From Flaccisagitta enflata (Eukaryota; Chaetognatha; Sagittoidea; Aphragmophora), in NCBI GenBank assembly GCA_965153355.1, contig OZ231127.1, positions 72,292,001 through 72,356,000 on the forward strand: a stretch of 64,000 nt of DNA, given 5' to 3'. Under the pieces are notes generated by a model, which saw nothing but the letters and a program-made list of their open reading frames with translations, had not been told where the DNA came from and made no database searches. Positions 38,568 through 50,813 of this stretch are shown here, one piece after another. The stretch's first letter is position 1, and each line of letters begins with the position of its first letter. The position numbers were made by a program, and so were the translations under genes.

Positions 38568-38774
38568 TTCCATCCCATTGTGTGCAGAACGTGGAATCCG
38601 AATTCAACACACGTTTTCACCATTTTTGTCAATTCCATTCCTTTGTGTACAGATCCTGGTATTCAAAACATTTTTGACCGATTTTTTTTGTCATTTTCAT
38701 CCCATTGTGCGCAGAACTCAGTATTCAAAATCTTTTTTACCCATTTTTTGTTATTTCCATCTCACTGTGCGCAG
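38568..38774 (+). repeat. Tandem copies of the splice-acceptor region of FN3 exon 2
   Basis: Four units of about 60-65 bp each end in a pyrimidine-rich stretch plus TTGTGNNCAG|A. The AGs fall at 38587, 38652, 38714 and 38774 (spacing 65, 62, 60). Unit 1 also copies the first exon bases AACGTGGAA. The last unit is the real acceptor. The third, 60 nt upstream, would extend the exon in frame by 20 residues without a stop. Confidence 0.85.
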
Positions 38775-38876
38775 AACGTGGAAATCTGTACGAGTTTCGC
38801 GTGGCAGCGATTAACAAAGTGGATCCCGGGGTGGAAGCCGTTAAGCACATTAGAACCCCAGACGGTGTGCCAACAG
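38775..38876 (+). CDS. FN3 domain, second exon (LAR-type receptor tyrosine phosphatase-like)
   Basis: The acceptor is CTGTGCGCAG at 38774 and the donor is CCAACAG|GTGGGT at 38877. It enters and leaves in phase 1. The split codon G|AA joins the previous exon to give ANNLERGNLYEFRVAAINKV, the canonical FN3 F-G strand signature (YEFRVAAxN). It is followed by EAVKHIRTPDGVPTG, an interdomain linker pattern typical of LAR-family repeats. Together the two exons hold 297 nt, exactly one FN3 domain, in the symmetric 1-1 arrangement usual for shuffled extracellular modules. The next FN3 exon was not found downstream. Confidence 0.85.
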
Positions 38877-38930
38877 GTGGGTTTGCTCTTCGGGTCCTAT
38901 ATTTGTCTATCTGTATAAGTTTCTGTCTGA

Positions 38931-38931
<1 letters not shown>

Positions 38932-38969
<38 letters not shown>
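38932..38969. repeat. (CT)n microsatellite
   Basis: About 38 bp of CT just inside the intron after FN3 exon 2. Confidence 0.94.
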
Positions 38970-38973
<4 letters not shown>

Positions 38974-38980
38974 CAATGCG

Positions 38981-39460
38981 TTTTTAGTCGCGGCGCGCGA
39001 CGCTATAAGCCACTTTTTGATCCTTCTATCTGTCTGTCCGTCACAACTTTTTTGTCCATGTTTAAGTTAAACGTTTCTGCTTTGAACTGCTTTTGTGCTT
39101 TCGTACTTTATTGCTTTCAATAGTCGAGGTTCCCCCTTACTTGGACTTTTCCGCATGAAACTTTTCTGCCCAGGTTCCCCCTGAAACTTGTTTTCTATAG
39201 TTTCCTCATTCAACTTACATGCTCAAACTCCCCCTTTTCTTGATTGAAGTCTTTCGTTCGGGTTCTCCCCCGAACTACTCTATCTCTATCATAGACTCAT
39301 AGTTCCCCTTTGTACATTTTTGACCTTGCTTTAAACTTTTGTGTCCAGGTTCCCCCTTGAACTTTTCTGCTTTAAACTTTTGTGTTCCGATTCCCCCTCA
39401 AACTTTTCTCCTTTAAACTTTTGTGATCAGGTTCCCCCTTGAACTTTTCTGCTTTTAGTC
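38981..39460 (-). mobile_element. Hairpin-family element (H8) with a GTTCCCCCTTGAAC minisatellite
   Basis: TTTTTAGTCGCGGCGCGCGA opens the element and TCTGTCTGTCCGTCACAACT follows. At about 39120-39455 a degenerate repeat of GGTTCCCCCTTGAACTTTTC with CTGCTTTAAACTTTTGTG fills the interior. The distal end was not recognised. Confidence 0.6.
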
Positions 39461-39545
39461 AGAGTGGAAGGTTGGTAACGATTGGTAACGAAATAAGAGA
39501 AGTGGAGTGGAGTAAAATAGAATGGAGTGACATGTACTACTGATG

Positions 39546-40132
39546 TAACACCCCTGACATAATTAGGCAAACTGGGAACATATGCCAAAAAGAGTGAAAT
39601 AGAGGCCCCAGCTCTACAAGATTTGACATAGAAATAGCAAAAATGTCATACTTTGACATAGAGGACAATTGAGAGGAACAATTTATTGGTAGAAGGGTGA
39701 GAGGGTAATATGTCAGAAATGGCAAATTGGATTTTAACTGATTTTCCCCGCAATATTTCTACATGAAGATGGCATGTATTTACAGCTGTTTTTCGAGGTC
39801 TACACCCAGTCCATTTGTCTTTGATGGTTGGAGACTTATTCTTTTAATGATTTTAAGGAAGCGGGGGCCAAGAAATGGACAGGGGCAGCCCTTGAAACTG
39901 ACAAAATTGTCTTTTAAGTAAATTAGTAATAATGGACTGTCTCCTATCAGAAAATGGCAATATAATGACTTGAAAAGGCTTTATACCTAGTTTTTAAATT
40001 ATTTTTGACTTAACTTGAATGGAATTTACCCCAAATAGTGAGAAAATATTCCAAAGTGTCATTCAAATCACTTTGTTAAGCTCAAATAGATAACATTTAA
40101 CCTCAGTTTGCCTAATTTTGTCAGGGGTGTTA
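39546..40132. mobile_element. 587-bp TIR element (TAACACCCCTGACA type)
   Basis: The left end TAACACCCCTGACATAATTA continues with GGCAAACTG. The right end carries the inverse (CAGTTTGCCTAATTTTGTCA then GGGGTGTTA), giving a TIR of about 28 bp with one mismatch. TA lies at both ends. There is no coding capacity. Confidence 0.9.
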
Positions 40133-40224
40133 GACTCGGTCCATTGGAGTGATGTCCAAAAGTGATAGTGGTAAAAGCATTAGGTGGTTATATCTGATCT
40201 CAAAACCATAAAGTATGTGGGAAT

Positions 40225-40500
40225 GTGGTGAGATATGCCTCAAGGATGAGATCTGCGCCTTTAGGCTGGGATTCGGTCCTCAACACTGAAGGTTGAAATT
40301 TAGGCCCCATTCCCGGGGTTTTGGGCTGAACTCTTGGATTGGAGTGTGACCTCAACATCAATGACCAGATTTGGGTATTGAGGCTGACTTTGGGCTAAGA
40401 GATGGAGAGGAAGCACTAAAAGCAAAAAAATTCCCCGTATGAGGAGGCAAGTCATCGGCCCCTTTGGAGCCGTTGCACAAAAATGTGGCATTGATTGAAA
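40225..40500. mobile_element. Interspersed repeat related to 9465-9635
   Basis: Words like GGCTGGGATTCGGTCCTCAA and TTTGGGTATTGAGGCTGA resemble the 9465 copy. It ends GGCAAGTCATCGGCCCCTTT then GGAGCCGTTGCACAAAAA. Confidence 0.55.
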
Positions 40501-40544
40501 CAGAATGACCAAATGAAAATGAAAAGCATCGCATCTGTAATAAC

Positions 40545-40668
40545 TAGGGATGTGGAAGCGATTGACCGCTTCCGTTTTGGAGGATGGGATAACTACTAGT
40601 ATTTGTACTACAAAATGGAAGCGGAAGCGGTGGAAGCGGCACTAAAATCGACCGCTTCCACATCCCTA
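40545..40668. mobile_element. 124-bp hAT-like MITE with 8-bp target duplication
   Basis: The ends TAGGGATGTGGAAGCG and CGCTTCCACATCCCTA are perfect inverted repeats. They are flanked by GTAATAAC (40537-40544) and GTAACAAC (40669-40676), an 8-bp target duplication with one difference. TIR sequence and target length fit the hAT superfamily. Confidence 0.9.
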
Positions 40669-40676
40669 GTAACAAC

Positions 40677-41615
<939 letters not shown>

Positions 41616-41626
41616 CAATCTTTCAG

Positions 41627-41702
41627 TGACTGTCGAGTACTTCGTGATCCAGCAACAGGAAAAAGTAAAGGATATGGATTCGTCTCCTTTGAAAGCAAAC
41701 TG
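41627..41702 (+). CDS. TIA1: TIA-1/TIAR-type RNA-binding protein, RRM2 exon (N-terminal part seen)
   Basis: The acceptor is CAATCTTTCAG at 41626 and the donor is CTG|GTACGT at 41703. The exon has one leading base, then 25 codons, and ends in phase 0. It encodes DCRVLRDPATGKSKGYGFVS and FESKL, the RRM2 beta2-beta3 segment with the RNP1 motif KGYGFVSF. TIA-1/TIAR proteins (Rox8 in flies) bind U-rich RNA downstream of weak splice donors and in stress granules. The close match to the human D-M-ATGKSKGYGFVSF segment makes the family call firm. TIA1 versus TIAL1 orthology cannot be decided. Confidence 0.9.
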
Positions 41703-41861
41703 GTACGTTCATCGCAGTCGATGCATTTTTATGATTGTCTCATTATCGTCTAATCTTGTCTGTAATCTGTATGACGTTGATTTTCATTCAACTTACTAAC
41801 ATGTCATTCTAAATCGCCATGCCATCCGCTACAGATACCTAAACCTACCTTCCTTTCATCA

Positions 41862-42201
41862 AACAGTTGAACCCCGCAGTAACGGATATCAAGAGATTAA
41901 CAATATTTACAGTTGAACCCCGCTCTAACGGATTTCAGGGGACCAACAATTTTCTTCTGGTATAGGCGGAATTCTGTTATTGCTAACAAAGAAAATGAAA
42001 GAAATAAGCTTGAAGGGACCATGAATTTGCATCTGTTATAGGCAGAATTCTGTTGGTGGCTGGTCTGTTAGAGCGGGGTTCAACTGTATCTGTTGTTGCT
42101 AAAATAAAAAAAAGGAAGTGATTTGATGGGAATAAGATTTCATGGCCGTTATAGGCGAGTTTTTTATATCCTCGAGTCCGGTATAGCGTGGTGTAACTGT
42201 A
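41862..42201. mobile_element. CAGTTGAACCCCGC MITE, outer copy split by another copy
   Basis: The left half at 41862-41907 (ACAGTTGAACCCCGCAGTAA) and right half at 42089-42201 (ending GGTATAGCGTGGTGTAACTG then TA) form one element. They are interrupted by the copy at 41908-42088. Confidence 0.82.
41908..42088. mobile_element. 181-bp CAGTTGAACCCCGC MITE, intact inner copy
   Basis: The left TIR TACAGTTGAACCCCGCTCTA continues ACGG. The right end GTTAGAGCGGGGTTCAACTG then TA is its inverse with nearly no differences. It is the best-preserved copy in the window and serves as the reference for the family. Confidence 0.93.
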
Positions 42202-42440
42202 CTTGTTATGCCATTTTGAGTCATGTCCGTTGGCTTTTCGATTCCTCCGTCAATCCTTCCTTTGTTAGTCTGTCTGGCTATGTCCCTCTCCCGCGCTCAT
42301 TTTTTTGTGACACGCGAATGAACCATGATTTGTATTCATTTTGCTTTCTAGGAACCTACGACCTAGGAAATATTCTTACCATCAAACCCTGATATCAACT
42401 TTTGGAGGTGTGCTGCTCCTAAACAAAAATTCTAGGAAGT

Positions 42441-42611
42441 TACAGTGGAGCTTCACTAGAGCGCACCCGCTAATAAGGCATGCCCGCCTATAAAGCATAC
42501 GACTTACAGTCCCATGAAAGATTTTGTAGTTATTTTTATATTGGCAATAAGGCAGCTTCACTGTAAGGCATAATTTGACCCAGTCCCTTGGAATGCTCTC
42601 TAGTGAAGCTC
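42441..42611. mobile_element. AGCTTCACTAG-family MITE
   Basis: The left end TACAGTGGAGCTTCACTAGA and right end GCTCTCTAGTGAAGCT are inverted. The interior has CTAATAAGGCATGCCCGCCT. Related to 58582-59454. Confidence 0.78.
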
Positions 42612-43048
42612 AAAGAGATGTCAGAACTTTTTAAAACGCGACCAATCGGGGGTTGGTAGCTTTATTCGTGTAGGAGCAGTACTCCTCCAATTCCAATGGT
42701 TATATTACTCAGACTGCTTCTGTAATCTGCATGTTTTTGTAGGTCGATATCTTGCTGTAAAATTGTTCTGCCGTATACTATGCTCGACTCCCTTCCACAG
42801 ACAGAATACATACGAAGATGAGGTCATGAGAACGTTGTAACTCTATCCCACGTCACCTTGTGGTTTCTCTTTTTGATAGAAAAAAGTCACTTTTTTATCA
42901 GCAATTCGGATTTCATAAATGCTCATTGTGTGACTTGAAATTAAGGGGCAAAAAACGTTTGGTCGACTTAAATAAACGGCAAGACATTGGTCCTAACGAT
43001 TTTATAGGAAAAAAATTTAGAATTATAATCTTTTAAAAAAAATCTTAA

Positions 43049-43125
43049 ACAAGGTCATTAGACCTAAGTCGCGTGCGTCGGCATTTCACAAAAGGTCGGA
43101 CAGACAGACAGGCAGACAGACTGGA
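43049..43125 (+). mobile_element. Hairpin-family fragment (H9, 5' part)
   Basis: ACAAGGTCATTAGACCTAAG then TCGCGTGCGTCGG and GGACAGACAGACAGGCAGAC. The 3' hairpin is absent. Confidence 0.55.
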
Positions 43126-43194
43126 ACATTCAGAATGACCCTTAAATTAGTGGTTTCCACCTTGCAGTGTATTCTCTAATGTTCAATAGTTTTA

Positions 43195-43553
43195 AAACGC
43201 TGAACATTGACATGGTTGATTGCGCCATAGAAAATCAAAAAATTTAATTAAAATCTTGGACGATTTTGAAGCCCTTGAAAAACTCTTTCATTTGGCGCTA
43301 ATCTGGTATCTCTATCTTTTTTCGTTTGGGAATGGCATTAGTTTGAGTAAAAATGTTGCAAAATTTGTTATTGCAGTTCCTTAGAAAAAGATACAATTTA
43401 GCAAAATGGTGTCTCACTTTAGAGAGCTCTAAGCTCCTAAACAAATTAAAAAGATACAGATCTGGGATTGGTCTGATAATTTTTTTACACATTTTTAAAG
43501 TCAGTTTTATCAGCAAATAAAAAGGTGCGTCTTTTTTTTAAATTCGTGTAGTA
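43195..43553. mobile_element. TACTACGCGAATC-family MITE, left-truncated
   Basis: Shares AGATACAGATCTGGGATTGG and the terminal GGTGCGTCTTTTTTTTAAAT then TCGTGTAGTA with 63503-63914. The left TIR is not recognised. Confidence 0.72.
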
Positions 43554-43702
43554 AATCTGATCCCACCTTGCCTAATGTAGTATGTCCCTTTACAGTTTGT
43601 CCGTCCGGTTCATCAAAGAATGGCTTTTCGAGGTTTTCCACTCCTGCCCACGGCCCACCCGTCTGGTGTGCATCTTGCCATGTTTTTGTCTGTTTGATTC
43701 TT

Positions 43703-43821
<119 letters not shown>

Positions 43822-44104
43822 TTCTTTTTCTGTGTAATATACACTCAAGCCACGCGGTTAGTCTCTGGTGATTCTGTCTTGGAATAACATTAAAAAACTC
43901 ATTTTTTTAATTGATTCTCTTTTCAAGTTTATTTCCAAGGGAGATTGTGAAGGAGGGGAAAAAGGAAAGGAGGAGGAGGAGGAGAAGGAGGATGAAATTG
44001 AGGAGTAAGAATCGATGAGAAAGTCGAGGATGAGGAGGATGAAGATGACTAACAAGAAAAGAAAGAAAATGGAGCATCATTGAAGTCAAGATCATTGGAT
44101 TTTT

Positions 44105-44186
44105 TTTTAGTAGCGTGCACGCAACTCTATGACCCGCTCTGTCGGTCGGTCGGTCGGTCCGTCCGTCCGTCCGTAACACTTTGCTT
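44105..44186 (-). mobile_element. Hairpin-family fragment (H10, 3' part)
   Basis: TTTTAGTAGCGTGCACGCAA then CTCTATGACCCGCTCTGTCG and a pure GGTC/CGTC core. It ends after CGTAACACTTTGC. Confidence 0.7.
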
Positions 44187-44940
44187 GGCAATGACACTTT
44201 TGTCTTCGAAATATTTACATGTAATATGATATTCAGATTTACAAAATTTTAAGTTACTCGGACAAGGACCTGATATGGCCGCACCCCCTCCCCTTTAAAG
44301 CAACAAATTTTTTATCTTTGTTAAAATGTAGGGGGGGGGGACAGCCCGATCAAAATCAGACTCAGAGGGTCATGAAACTTGGCAAATTCTATAATTATCA
44401 TATATGGCGGCATTCTGTAGAGAGACGTAGGTGTCAGTGGTCTACCACGTTTCAACATTCACCCTGCTACTGAATCAGTGATCACCCTTGTCTCCATTAC
44501 TCTTGGGTCAATTACATGATAGCTGCATTGTATTGTAAACCAAAGAGAGAAAGAGAGAGGAAAGGTTTTGCTTTTTGTTTGTGATACTACCAGTTTGAAA
44601 ATGATATGTATTTTCTACAAAGTGTAAAACATGAAAAAAATCTTATGTTTTTCACTTACAGTGCAGGACATATGATCATGATACCAGGCCTATAATAATC
44701 AACGTATTCACACAGTTATATACAGATCAAGTTGAAGATAACAGTGATCAGGAACTGCTCAGTTAAAAAAGAAAGGCCTCAGACGTCGGCAAAACATTCA
44801 ATCAGAAGAAAAACAGTTTCCGTCCTTTGGAAATTGGCCGATTAGAAAAAGCCCCCAAATGACGACATAAAACTTCGAGATGGCCAATGACTTTCCCCCT
44901 TTGAAAGCTTTGATTCCTTTCAAAACGCCCACACAACAAC

Positions 44941-45108
<168 letters not shown>

Positions 45109-45118
45109 CCTTCATCAG

Positions 45119-45212
45119 GAGGCGGAAGCAGCAATTCAGGGAATGAACGGACAAATCCTTTGTAACCGACAAATCAGAACCAACTGGGCAACCAGAAAGC
45201 CTCAACCTCCAG
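45119..45212 (+). CDS. TIA1: TIA-1/TIAR-type RNA-binding protein, RRM2 exon (C-terminal part)
   Basis: The acceptor is CCTTCATCAG at 45118 and the donor is CCAG|GTAGGT at 45213. The exon starts in phase 0 and ends in phase 1. It encodes EAEAAIQGMNGQILCNRQIR then TNWATRKPQPP, the RRM2 alpha2-beta4 segment and the hallmark NWATRKP linker of TIA-1 proteins. Spliced to 41627-41702, it continues the fold without gap (FESKL-EAEAAIQGMNG). RRM1 exons upstream and RRM3 exons downstream were not recognised in the window. Confidence 0.92.
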
Positions 45213-45604
45213 GTAGGTCACCTTTTAAAGGGACATCATTGTCAGTCTCCAGATAATACCTCCGAACATTAATGAAATTACTATAACCATGAATATGAGC
45301 GATGGAAATTGTTCATTTTATCAGTATATGTTAGATTTGACTTTGAGGGGTAAAAAAACGCCACTGAGTATAACTACCTTGAGCTCAATGAATTTGACTA
45401 TTTTGAGGTCTGTCTGAAACCATATTGCTGGTGATATTTTTTCAGGTTTTTTTCTTTAATTTCTGGGAAGTCTTGAGCTTTTACATATCCCCTGCCCTTT
45501 CATCCTCAAGTGCAAGATGAATAATGCTAATGCAGAGGATAATTGAGGAAGAGATCCGTCTCTCTCTCCTGTTTCTACAGTGTAAACAAAGAAAGATAGC
45601 AAAA
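45213..45604 (+). other. Start of the following TIA-1 intron
   Basis: No additional exon was recognised. Confidence 0.4.
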
Positions 45605-45814
45605 ACAAGGCCGGATACACGTACCCCAGTCGCGATGCGGTGGTAGGGCCCTTAGTGAGTCAGTGGAACATTTGGGCGAAACAGCCGGCCAAAACCCCAT
45701 TAACGCCGTAAAAGTGTGACCGACGGACGGACCGACGGACGGACCGACGGACGGACCGACGGACGGACCGACGGACGGACCGACAAAGCGGGGTGTAGAG
45801 TCGCGACTAAAAAA
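45605..45814 (+). mobile_element. AGTCGCG hairpin-family element (H11)
   Basis: ACAAGGCCGGATACACGTAC, CCCCAGTCGCGATGCGG, a core of five GACGGACGGACC units, then AAAGCGGGGTGTAGAGTCGC and GACTAAAA. The 3' hairpin is partly deleted (GTCGCGAC). Confidence 0.88.
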
Positions 45815-45940
45815 AAAATGGCCGAGACTGCGATAAATGCAGAAACTGAAATTGTTCATGCAAGTCGCTCAACAAAGGAGCTATATCAATTTCTAACGTG
45901 GCGCCATGGGGAAAGGGGAGAAAAAAAATGCGAGCGTGAC

Positions 45941-46047
<107 letters not shown>

Positions 46048-46202
46048 CAGAGTCAAGTAGGGAGACAAACAGACAGAGCTAGAGAGAAAAGTGGGCAGAC
46101 AGAAATAAGCTTGCAGATGGACGGACATACAGAGAGACAGAGAGACATGCAGACAGACAGGTAGAGACTGACAATTTGAGAATATGCTTGATGGGTCGGC
46201 AG

Positions 46203-46362
46203 TTTTTAGTCGTGGAAACGCGACTCTACACCTTGCCGTGTCGGACGGTATATCCGTCGGTCCGTCGGTCCGTTGGTCACATTTTTGAATTCCGAGCGGT
46301 TTTTGCATTACTGCTCCTGCCCCACCGTCCGCGACTGGATTGCTGTGTATCCGGCCTTGTTA
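46203..46362 (-). mobile_element. AGTCGCG hairpin-family element (H12), short form
   Basis: TTTTTAGTCGTGGAAACGCG, CTACACCTTGCCGTGTCGGA, AATTCCGAGCGGTTTTTGCA, CCGCGACTGG and ATCCGGCCTTGTTA. It is a close sister of 31607-31774 and 60284-60487. Confidence 0.88.
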
Positions 46363-46484
46363 CGATGGAAAAAGACTAATGAAAAAAAGACAAACTGAGA
46401 TAGATAAACAGAAACGAGAAAAGAGAGAATCACTAATTGCTCACGCTGCAGTTTGTACTTCTTTTCTCTCCTGTCACACTTCCG

Positions 46485-46591
<107 letters not shown>

Positions 46592-46760
46592 TTTTTCCTT
46601 TCTAGAGCTGGCTTTGTACATTTGTTTCTCATTGAGTTAATTACGTATTCTGGCCGCGATGTGGCGCTGAAACCCGCGCACCACTCGCTGTGACTGTGAG
46701 AGCGTACTCCACTGCGTCCTGTTCAAACGTTTGTGCGCATTGGTCTTTGAATAACTCTGT

Positions 46761-47008
<248 letters not shown>

Positions 47009-47315
47009 TTTGAACCCTGTTTACTCAGCGGTGCTCGCAACTGCGTCCTCATCCATTTGTTGGAGCTCACAAAAATATCCATTTCAAAATGCCCATAAGC
47101 TTTATCTTTATCAAATACAAATTAAAGTATGAAAATATTATGCGAGAAATTAGAAAATGATTTTTCTTCTCATTCTTTCTTTCCTCGGTTCAAAATTGAA
47201 TTCGATTTATGGATATTTGAACCGTAAAATGGCGTAGATATTAGATGTGAAATGCTTATTGCATAATTTTTTTTCCTCCAATGTTTTGTCCTTTTTTTTC
47301 CCTTTTCTTTGTGTG
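47009..47315. other. No gene seen
   Basis: AT-rich unique sequence. Confidence 0.4.
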
Positions 47316-47537
47316 TTTTTCGTCGCTTGCTAAACGCTTAACGACTCTTTAAGAGGGTGTGTGCGTCCGTCGGAAAGTAGGCATGTACCTTGAATGGATA
47401 ATGCGAAATCGACTGACATAGTAATTTCCGAGCAATACTGTCCCTGGCCAGACACATCACAGCCCCCGCCATGCCACATACTGCCCCTGCCCAACCGCAA
47501 GCGACTACTTATCGGCCGTGTGTCCGGTTTTGTTTTT
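47316..47537 (-). mobile_element. GTCGCTTGC-family element (F3c)
   Basis: CGTCGCTTGC near one end and GCAAGCGACT near the other are inverse. AAGAGGGTGTGTGCGTCCGT, CTGCCCCTGCCCAACCGCAA and GGCCGTGTGTCCGGTTTTGT lie in between and at the end. It is a sister of 10520-10762 and 49466-49689. Confidence 0.68.
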
Positions 47538-48004
47538 CTATCTTTTTTTATAATTGTGTTGTAATTGGGTCTAGCGTGGTAAGTCTATCCTAAAATGATG
47601 CACGCGTCTGTATGTGTCACCCTCTCAATCGATGGTTCAAATGACAATCGGACTTTCGTAATACCATATATGGAGAGGAGAGGCGTGCATGCGTGATCAT
47701 ATCACTTTTTTCCAGGGTGAACACAGATCTAAATCTAAAATCTAAGCTTGGAAACAAAATAGGGCACAGAAGGATGGACAGATTCCCAGATGGACACAAC
47801 CTCTTGTTGGCGTTTCCTCCAGTATGAACTTGATCCATTCAATCAAGAGGCGTGTTATGGAAACGAAGGGGAAACAATTAAATTCAAATCCTTTCGCTGT
47901 CTCTTAAACTGGTGTTGGCAAACTTTCTAAATTGAATTTGGCAGATTAATTCGATGATGAAATAGAAAGGAGGGAGAAACAAAAGAACAGATTTATAAAG
48001 AGAC

Positions 48005-48098
<94 letters not shown>

Positions 48099-48484
48099 GG
48101 CTGTTTTCAAATAAAGCAGCCACCCACACAAAAAAGTGACTACACACAGACTCTTCTTGTCTCTCACATTTCCATTCATTTCTTTTGAAACAAAGTGACA
48201 GATATTCAGGGAAAGACATTTGCATGTGAGAAATGCAGAGGCTTACGAGAGAACCTGTCTGTGGCCATGTTCATGTCACACACAACTAGATGCGTGCACA
48301 CATTTGTTCAAACCAAGTCGCTTACTTTTGCGCGCCAACGCACACACACACAAACACGAGCTTGCACACGCACACACTCATCTCTTCCTCACGTAGTTCC
48401 ATATTTTCCCTGTATTTTCCATTCTATCATGATGGAGGCATTTAATTCCCACCGCGCTAAACATGTTTGAGCACATCGACAAAA

Positions 48485-48526
<42 letters not shown>

Positions 48527-49112
48527 CTCTCTCTCTCTCTCTCCGATCTCTCTCTCTCTTGCTCTTGCTGGACCACGACCTTGTCTCTTTTCCGTTATTT
48601 GTGCCATTGGTTTTTATATGCCTCAGCTTTCAAACTTCTTGCCCGCTCACCTTGATACTACGTGGCCTATTGCCCGCTCATCTTAATGCTACGTGCCCTA
48701 TTACCCGCTCTCCTTGATGCTATGTGCCCAATCGTCGTTCAATTCACTTAAATGCTACTTGCCTTTACGTTTAGCATAAGTTAATTATTTTCTATTCGTC
48801 CTGGTGCTGCGGGCCCTTTTGTACACTCATCGTAGTCCTATGTGCCCTACTGCCACTGAACTTGCCTCTTATCTTATAAACCGGTGCCACCTGCCCTGTG
48901 CGTATCGCGCTTATCAAACCCGATGCACTATAAGAACCAGTGTCTTTTTTTAACAAATCTTTTATAGTAACAAGTAAATGTATGGCGTAGAAAAAAACAT
49001 AACTAATTTGCCTTTTTCTTTTCCTTTCTTTTTCTCTCTTAACTTTCTCACGGTGGACCTTTCGCTCCTTTTCCTATTCATTAAAACAGGTAAGTCAAAT
49101 TTCAAATTTCAA
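47538..49112. other. Noncoding region with simple repeats
   Basis: Contains (GA)n at 48006-48098, CT tracts with GATC breaks at 48487-48560, and CACACA-rich sequence near 48340. A degenerate repeat of about 35 bp, GCCCGCTCNCCTTGATGCTA then TGTGCCC, lies at about 48638-48730. No gene was recognised. Confidence 0.65.
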
Positions 49113-49465
49113 ATGATTGAATGAATGAATGAATGAATGAATGAATGAATTGATGGAAGAAAGAATGAATGAATGAATGAATGAATGAATGAATGAATGA
49201 ATGAATGAATGAATGAATGAATGAATGAATGAATGAATGAATGGTTACATGAATGAGCTTTGTGTGTGTGTTTCATTAAGTAGAGGTTATTTTGGCGCGC
49301 TAGCCTTTCTCCAGCTTCTTGCTCTGTCACCTTTTGGGTTTTAGTGTCTCTGCCGTCGCGACCCTTAACCTTGGATTCGGATTTTTACCTTGATCAAAAC
49401 GGGTCATTTCTCAAAACTTCAAAGCATTTTTCTTGCTTGCGTTTTTATTTCCTTTTTATCCGTTT

Positions 49466-49689
49466 TGAGTCGCTTCTTGCTTTGAGACTCAATAAGAGGC
49501 TGTGTCCGTAGAAAGAAAGATCGGCTACGCGAAATTTTTGAACCTGAAATAATTATTTCTAAGCATTACGGCCCCTGCCCAACAACGTTACAGCCCTACC
49601 CACCCACATACTTCTCCTGCCCAACCGCATTTCTGCCCCTGCCCACCCGCAAGCGACTTCTTGTTGACCGTGTATCAGGTCTTGCTTTT
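49466..49689 (-). mobile_element. AGTCGCTT-family element (F3b) inside duplicate B
   Basis: Paralogue of 10520-10762. GAGTCGCTTCTTGCTTTGAG, AATAAGAGGCTGTGTCCGTA, the CTGCCCAACC blocks, CGCAAGCGACTTC and AGGTCTTGCTTTT are all present. Confidence 0.6.
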
Positions 49690-50584
49690 AATTTCGCGAC
49701 TCTTTAATCTTTCTCCGTCCGTCCATTGGTCCATTGGTCCGTTGGTCCGTTGGTCCGTTGGTCCGTTGGTCTGCCACGCTCGATTTGAAATGTGTGAAAA
49801 CGCTCATTTAAGGAACTGCGGCTGTGAGTGTGTATGTTGGAGGGGGAGTTGTTGTTGTTGCTGTTTCGGGACACAAGCAGGAATTCAATCTACCATTAGC
49901 TGGAGTCAGGCCCGTCTTTTGTTGATACGCCCCTGCCCAGTGCCCACTCGTCTGTGACGATATTGTGTCCCCGCATTACTTTTTTTCCTATGGATGGAAA
50001 AGTCGCTCATATACCTTATTCAATATTCATCCCATATCCGATATTTTTCTCGCCATCGGAAATTCTGTCTCACAATTCTGTTGGTCCATCTTTTCTTTGG
50101 CCTTTATGCCAAAAAAAAAAAAAACAACAACAACAACGACAACAACTGCAAAAACAGCTACAATATCTATGAGTATCATTGCATGTTTTTTAACTGCGGT
50201 GTTCTTTTTGTTTTTTTAAGAAAAGATACTGAAAGGAACAAGACAGGTGGACGGTGCAGAGCAGCAGGTAACTTCCCGCCAAATGATACAGGTGGAAACA
50301 ACGTAATGTTGCTGGCAGATATAAAATTTGAATTCTGGACAATGTTTTAGAAAGGTTTAATGAAATTGGATTGATATTTCCAAACACAGAATTATGTCGT
50401 TTTCCTCTGTATCATTTGGTAAGGAAAGTACAATTTCATATGCATCTACAGGTAGGCTGACTGACAGACAAATAGACAGACTTGCAGAATGACGAACAAA
50501 TAGCGAGGTAGAGGAGGGGGATGATGTCAATGCATCTTCAGACAAGGCGTCACAACAACATTAAAACGCGACAGAGGGGAAAAA

Positions 50585-50639
<55 letters not shown>

Positions 50640-50813
50640 ATATCCTAAGCTGGCTGCATTTGTGTACATCTTTCCCCGGGAGCGACTACCTTTAATTTTC
50701 TTTTTGTATTTTCTTCAGGAATTTATTCTCCTGAGTCTGCCTCACTTATTTTGAGTTGAACTGTTTTACCTGTTGAAATTTTCTCTCTATGCCAACTCCT
50801 GAATTTCCTAGAT

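Noticed and set aside
46606-46692. Exon-like stretch after the CT tract and TTTCTAG acceptor
   Set aside because: In the phase left by the TIA-1 exon (45212) it stops after about 11 codons, and in another frame it reads to a stop without a donor. It could only be an alternative terminal exon, with no support.
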